NCBI GenBank assembly: GCA_021767325.1
Contig: JAASTM010000059.1
Span: 1-8,916 of the forward strand
DNA length: 8,916 nucleotides
Direction: 5' to 3'
Origin: Spirochaetales bacterium
GTDB taxonomy: Bacteria > Spirochaetota > Spirochaetia > DSM-16054 > Sediminispirochaetaceae
Part shown: positions 6,209 to 8,916 of the stretch, piece after piece
Position numbering within the stretch: position 1 is the first letter of the stretch
Layout: each line of letters begins with the position of its first letter
Notes under the pieces: generated by a model
Seen by the model: only the letters and a program-made list of their open reading frames with translations
Told to the model about the DNA's origin: nothing
The model's database searches: none
Program-made: the position numbers and the translations under genes

Positions 6209-7641
6209 GCAGGTCCTCCCTGAGCTTCGAGCCGGGCGTAGACATCCCCGGCGGCGGCCGTAAGCGAGAGGGCTCTCAGCTCATTGCACACTGCATCCGC
6301 GGTCTGCCACCGCTTCCACTTCAGCCGCATGGTCTCGCGGGCCGAGAGATTGAACTCGTAGCGGCCCAGGCTCTGCAGCCGTTCGATGCAGCGGCAGGCC
6401 TCTTCTATTGCCGAGGGCAGATACTCTACCGACAGGGCCGGAAGTGGAACCGATAGGCCCTTCAGCACCTCCAGTTCAAAGCCTTCCACATCTATTTTGC
6501 AGAAATCCGGCACCCCGTACTCCCGGATCAGTGTGTCGAGAGTAAGCACCTCGGTCTCACACTCTTTTGTCCAGTGAATACGGGCAAACGGGGTAGTGGC
6601 CTTCACCGTCCGAATCCAATCCGAGGAGAGGGTATTCAGAGTTGGGTGCACTGGATCACAGTAAAGCACGGCCTTGCCGCTGCGGGCGCCGGCTGCAACC
6701 GGCAGAAAGGTGAGGTTTTCTCTCCTCCCGTGCAGGGCTTCAATGACCGGCCGGCAATCCGGGTTCGGTTCTAGGGCAACTATCTGCGCCCCGAGCCGCG
6801 ACCACACGCCTATGCGATTGCCCAGGTGCGAACCGATGTCGAAGGCCAGGCTTCCCCGGCCGATGAATTGTCCGTAGAGGCGCTGCATACGAATGCGCTT
6901 GGTAGGAATTGCGTAGTAAATGAGAAACGACTTGACCAGACCCGAAAGGGTCTGAAAGCGGCTGCTGTGTACATTCAGATATGTTTCCCACAGAAAGGAA
7001 GCGAGCAGTGCGATCAAGCCAACCACGAGGGCCGCCGTCCGCAGCCAGGTTGGCAGAAACAGGGCGAATCCACCGGCCAGGGTCGAAACCGAAACGGCAC
7101 ACACACGCCTGGAAAAATTGGAGAACCGGGGCGGATACACCTCTCTTTTTCCGGTGAATGCGAACAGGAGCACAAACAGATACCTGATTGCCCCGAAGGC
7201 CAAGACCCAGGCGGTATACCCGGCGCTGCGGTACAGAAGAAGTGCGAGTACGAGGGTAAACCATGCATCGGTCTCTTCATCGAGCTTTGCTCCGGATTCG
7301 CTTGCGCCGAATCGGCGGGCAAGGTATCCGTCGGCCAGGTCGGTACACACCAGAAGAATAACTGCCGACAGGAGTACCGGAGAGGTGTTTTCGCGGGCTT
7401 CGAACAGTAAAACCAGCGGCAGTGTGCCGAAGGCCCGGGTCAGGGTGAGCAGGTTAGCCGGCCTCAGGAGAGATGCGCCGATAACCGGCAGGAGCAGAGC
7501 CATATGCAGGTACAATAGTCCCAGAAACCACCACCGCAGTTTCTGTACTCCTGCGGGAGCTACGCAGAGATCGGCAATAAAAATCAGTGCCAGCAGTGAC
7601 TGCAGGTATTTCCATTGTGTATAGGTGAGCCGGAATTTCAT
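6205..7641 (-). CDS. Fusion: CDP-alcohol phosphatidyltransferase + FkbM-family methyltransferase
   Basis: One 478-residue chain carries two enzymes. Residues about 1-225 are a polytopic CDP-alcohol phosphatidyltransferase, which joins a CDP-activated lipid or alcohol to a hydroxyl partner with loss of CMP. The entry helix is NLLTLTRAFG (63-72), and the active-site residues are D101, D104, G105, A108, R109, G117, D121 and D125. The gap between R109 and G117 is seven residues, where many relatives have eight. Residues about 235-475 are a soluble FkbM-type SAM methyltransferase: AFDIGSHLGNR (266-276), VALEPNP (288-294) and KIDVEGFELEVLKGL (382-396). FkbM enzymes usually O-methylate sugars or other hydroxyls. 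The ATG at 7641 overlaps the glycosyltransferase stop (ATGA) and has GGAG eight bases upstream. The frame's open extension to 7818 is only overlap. No stop or frameshift separates the domains. The substrates are unknown, but a methylated lipid headgroup is the natural inference. Confidence 0.85.
   Translation of the reverse strand: MKFRLTYTQWKYLQSLLALIFIADLCVAPAGVQKLRWWFLGLLYLHMALLLPVIGASLLRPANLLTLTRAFGTLPLVLLFEARENTSPVLLSAVILLVCTDLADGYLARRFGASESGAKLDEETDAWFTLVLALLLYRSAGYTAWVLAFGAIRYLFVLLFAFTGKREVYPPRFSNFSRRVCAVSVSTLAGGFALFLPTWLRTAALVVGLIALLASFLWETYLNVHSSRFQTLSGLVKSFLIYYAIPTKRIRMQRLYGQFIGRGSLAFDIGSHLGNRIGVWSRLGAQIVALEPNPDCRPVIEALHGRRENLTFLPVAAGARSGKAVLYCDPVHPTLNTLSSDWIRTVKATTPFARIHWTKECETEVLTLDTLIREYGVPDFCKIDVEGFELEVLKGLSVPLPALSVEYLPSAIEEACRCIERLQSLGRYEFNLSARETMRLKWKRWQTADAVCNELRALSLTAAAGDVYARLEAQGGPA
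6215..6220 (-). promoter_or_regulatory. Ribosome binding site deciding the GTG start of the LtaS-like gene
   Basis: GGGAGG on the minus strand lies six bases before the GTG at 6208, inside the last codons of the fusion gene. With the GTGA overlap it supports coupled translation. Confidence 0.7.
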
Positions 7642-8780
7642 TTGTCCTTCTCCAGTGCTGTCAGAACTGCGGCGGCGGTATCCGGCCAGGCCGGAAGAGT
7701 ACGGGCCCTGGCGACGGCAGCTCTGCTCAGCTGTGCGCGATACTCTCTGTCCGTTAAAACCGACTGCAAGGCATGGTGCCAGGCTTCGCTGAGAGCTGTG
7801 GGGGTAGGGCCGCTGCACAGCAGGACCGCCTCTCCCGGTCCGGCGACTTCGGGGATGCCGCCGGTACTGTTGGCTACAACCGGCAGACCTGCCGCCAGGG
7901 CTTCGGCCACAACCATGCCGTAGCTCTCGAACAGCGATGGGTAGAGGAATACATCCGCGGCCTGCATGTGGTGTGCGACCTCGCCGGGGCTGATCTGCGG
8001 TTCGATGCGAATACGTCCGGAGATCCCCAGATGCTCGGCGGTGTGGCGGAACTCCTCCACCAGAGTCTCGTGTTCATCCGCCTGCCCGAATATCCTCCAG
8101 ATCCAGTTCAGTTCTCTGAACTCGGCCAGCAGCGGCAGAAGAAAGCGATGATTCTTGGCGGCGGTCCAGTTGGCCACAGTCAGCAGCTGCAGACCGGCCG
8201 GGCCGCCGCTCGAAGTGCCCTGTCCGCCCCGATCGTATCCGCTTTGCTCATGCGCAGGTGTCGCCGGATCGGTTCCGGGCGGGGCCGTATGTATCGCGGG
8301 CCTTGCGGGCCTCGCGGGATCCCTCCGGCGGGGGGCAGCCTGTGGCTCATCAGGCGGAGACTGCAGCCCGAGCAGGCGCTGGATCTCCATCTTCATGTAG
8401 GTGCTGGGAACTATTATCCGTCCGCAGCAGTTCAGACAGCGCAGCTCGGCCCGCCGCAGCGTATCCGCGCTGTCCGGCGTAACCGTCGGGTTCAGAGAGG
8501 GCAGGTAATGGACCATCATCGCCAGTTCGCCGCGATGCTCCCTGTCCAGCGCTCCTACCCACTCCGGAAACGAGAAGTAGAGGCTGTCGATGAGAAGGGT
8601 AGCATCCGGCGGCACTCCCAGGCCAGTCAGCTCCTGCGGCTGCGGCGGCATATTATCTCTGCGCCGGTGCTGCAGCTGCAGATACATAAAGCGGTCCGCC
8701 GGCAGTTCGGCGGCGAGATGCTGATTGTAAAGATAGCCCCCGCTGAGACTCGTACTCTGCGGGGCCAGCAGAACTACCAT
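7638..8780 (-). CDS. GT4-family glycosyltransferase (GT-B fold)
   Basis: A 380-residue cytoplasmic or membrane-associated retaining glycosyltransferase. The N-terminal domain has the glycine-rich acceptor loop SGGYLYNQHL (13-22). The C-terminal domain has LLTVANWTAAKNH (199-211), where K209 fits the conserved basic residue. Further on are VFLYPSLFESYGMVVAEAL (277-295), whose E285 and E293 form the E-x7-E nucleotide-sugar motif, and GLPVVANSTGGIPEV (298-312). The length is usual for the family. The interdomain linker (about 139-197) is Pro/Ala/Arg/Gly-rich and holds a DPA-RPA-RPA repeat, with the family-like IHTAPPGTDP (163-172) embedded in it. The ATG at 8780 is the only usable start: an in-frame stop lies 18 bases upstream, and the nearest site, GAGGAG, is twelve bases away, which is long. 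The stop overlaps the next start as ATGA. The donor sugar is not readable. Its place at the head of a lipid-enzyme operon suggests it glycosylates a lipid or envelope glycan. Confidence 0.88.
   Translation of the reverse strand: MVVLLAPQSTSLSGGYLYNQHLAAELPADRFMYLQLQHRRRDNMPPQPQELTGLGVPPDATLLIDSLYFSFPEWVGALDREHRGELAMMVHYLPSLNPTVTPDSADTLRRAELRCLNCCGRIIVPSTYMKMEIQRLLGLQSPPDEPQAAPRRRDPARPARPAIHTAPPGTDPATPAHEQSGYDRGGQGTSSGGPAGLQLLTVANWTAAKNHRFLLPLLAEFRELNWIWRIFGQADEHETLVEEFRHTAEHLGISGRIRIEPQISPGEVAHHMQAADVFLYPSLFESYGMVVAEALAAGLPVVANSTGGIPEVAGPGEAVLLCSGPTPTALSEAWHHALQSVLTDREYRAQLSRAAVARARTLPAWPDTAAAVLTALEKDK
8295..8321. repeat. Three tandem 9-base units in the glycosyltransferase linker
   Basis: The plus strand reads CGCGGGCCT, TGCGGGCCT, CGCGGGATC in succession. 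On the coding minus strand this is DPA-RPA-RPA (residues 154-162). Units of nine bases can expand or contract without breaking the frame. The unit lies in the flexible interdomain linker, where length change should be tolerated. Confidence 0.6.
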
Positions 8781-8792
8781 GGCCTTCGACTG

Positions 8793-8798
8793 CTCCTC
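8793..8798 (-). promoter_or_regulatory. Ribosome binding site of the glycosyltransferase gene
   Basis: GAGGAG on the minus strand directly follows the TAA of the upstream partial gene and lies twelve bases before the ATG at 8780. The spacing is longer than ideal, but no closer site and no alternative start exist. Confidence 0.45.
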
Positions 8799-8915
8799 TT
8801 ATTCATCTTGGCGGGTTTCTATCGCCGCACTGTATGCGGCCCAGGCGGTGGCCGATTCCCATATCCTGATTTCGATTTCATCGACTGTGCCGGCCAGCAC
8901 CTTTTTCACGGATTC
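8799..8915 (-). CDS. C-terminal end of an unidentified protein (5' end outside window)
   Basis: An open frame enters from the right edge and ends at a TAA at 8801-8799 after 38 visible residues. The tail is charged and amphipathic (VDEIEIRIWESATAWAAYSA at about visible residues 11-30, then IETRQDE) and looks helical. I do not recognise a family. It ends 18 bases before the glycosyltransferase ATG, in the same frame, and its stop overlaps the likely ribosome site GAGGAG (8793-8798). It is therefore probably the preceding gene of the same operon. The fragment is short, so a chance open frame is possible, but good composition and tight spacing favour a real gene. Confidence 0.5.
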   Translation of the reverse strand, partial: ESVKKVLAGTVDEIEIRIWESATAWAAYSAAIETRQDE

Positions 8916-8916
8916 A

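Noticed and set aside
6826..7410. Plus-strand open frame of 194 codons opposite the fusion gene
   Set aside because: It is antisense to conserved CDP-alcohol and methyltransferase coding sequence and has no recognisable pattern.
7642..7818. N-terminal extension of the fusion-protein frame (59 extra residues)
   Set aside because: It overlaps the C-terminal coding end of the glycosyltransferase in another frame. The ATG at 7641 has a ribosome site and a typical ATGA coupling.

Overview
The window appears to be chromosomal DNA from a moderately GC-rich bacterium, in the mid-to-upper fifties by eye. It uses GTG starts freely (four of the seven assigned starts) and has strong AGGAGG-type ribosome sites. 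I see no rRNA, tRNA, insertion sequence, prophage gene or CRISPR array. The mix of genes (a bacterial OPT transporter, a small PqqD-like protein, an LtaS-type transferase) fits a free-living spirochaete, but that assignment is a guess (about 0.4) that only a search could settle.

Layout. The left edge (1-239, minus) carries the N-terminal part of a PqqD-like small protein. Next is a complete OPT-family transporter gene (359-2281, minus) with its own promoter and a strong ribosome site. An MFS exporter gene (2392-3660, minus) and a small-molecule SAM methyltransferase gene (3682-4539, plus) lie back to back. Only 21 bases separate them, and their promoters must overlap. The methyltransferase is the only plus-strand gene, and its 3' end overlaps the next gene tail to tail by 8 bases.

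The right half (8916 down to 4532, minus) is a compact operon. It runs from the C-terminal end of an unidentified gene (8799-8915), through a GT4 glycosyltransferase (7638-8780) and a fusion of a CDP-alcohol phosphatidyltransferase to an FkbM-type methyltransferase (6205-7641), to a five-helix LtaS/OpgB-like membrane transferase (4532-6208). The last three genes are joined by 4-base stop/start overlaps (ATGA and GTGA), so they are probably translationally coupled and expressed in fixed proportion.

How they may work together. The glycosyltransferase could build a sugar headgroup in the cytoplasm. The fusion enzyme could make a phospholipid-type intermediate from a CDP-activated lipid and O-methylate it or a related product. 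The LtaS-like enzyme could then move a phospho-alcohol group onto a surface glycolipid or glycan outside the membrane. That is a plausible cell-envelope glycolipid or lipoteichoic-acid-like pathway. The domain calls are well supported; the pathway itself is inference. The fusion protein and its operon are the most interesting content of the window.
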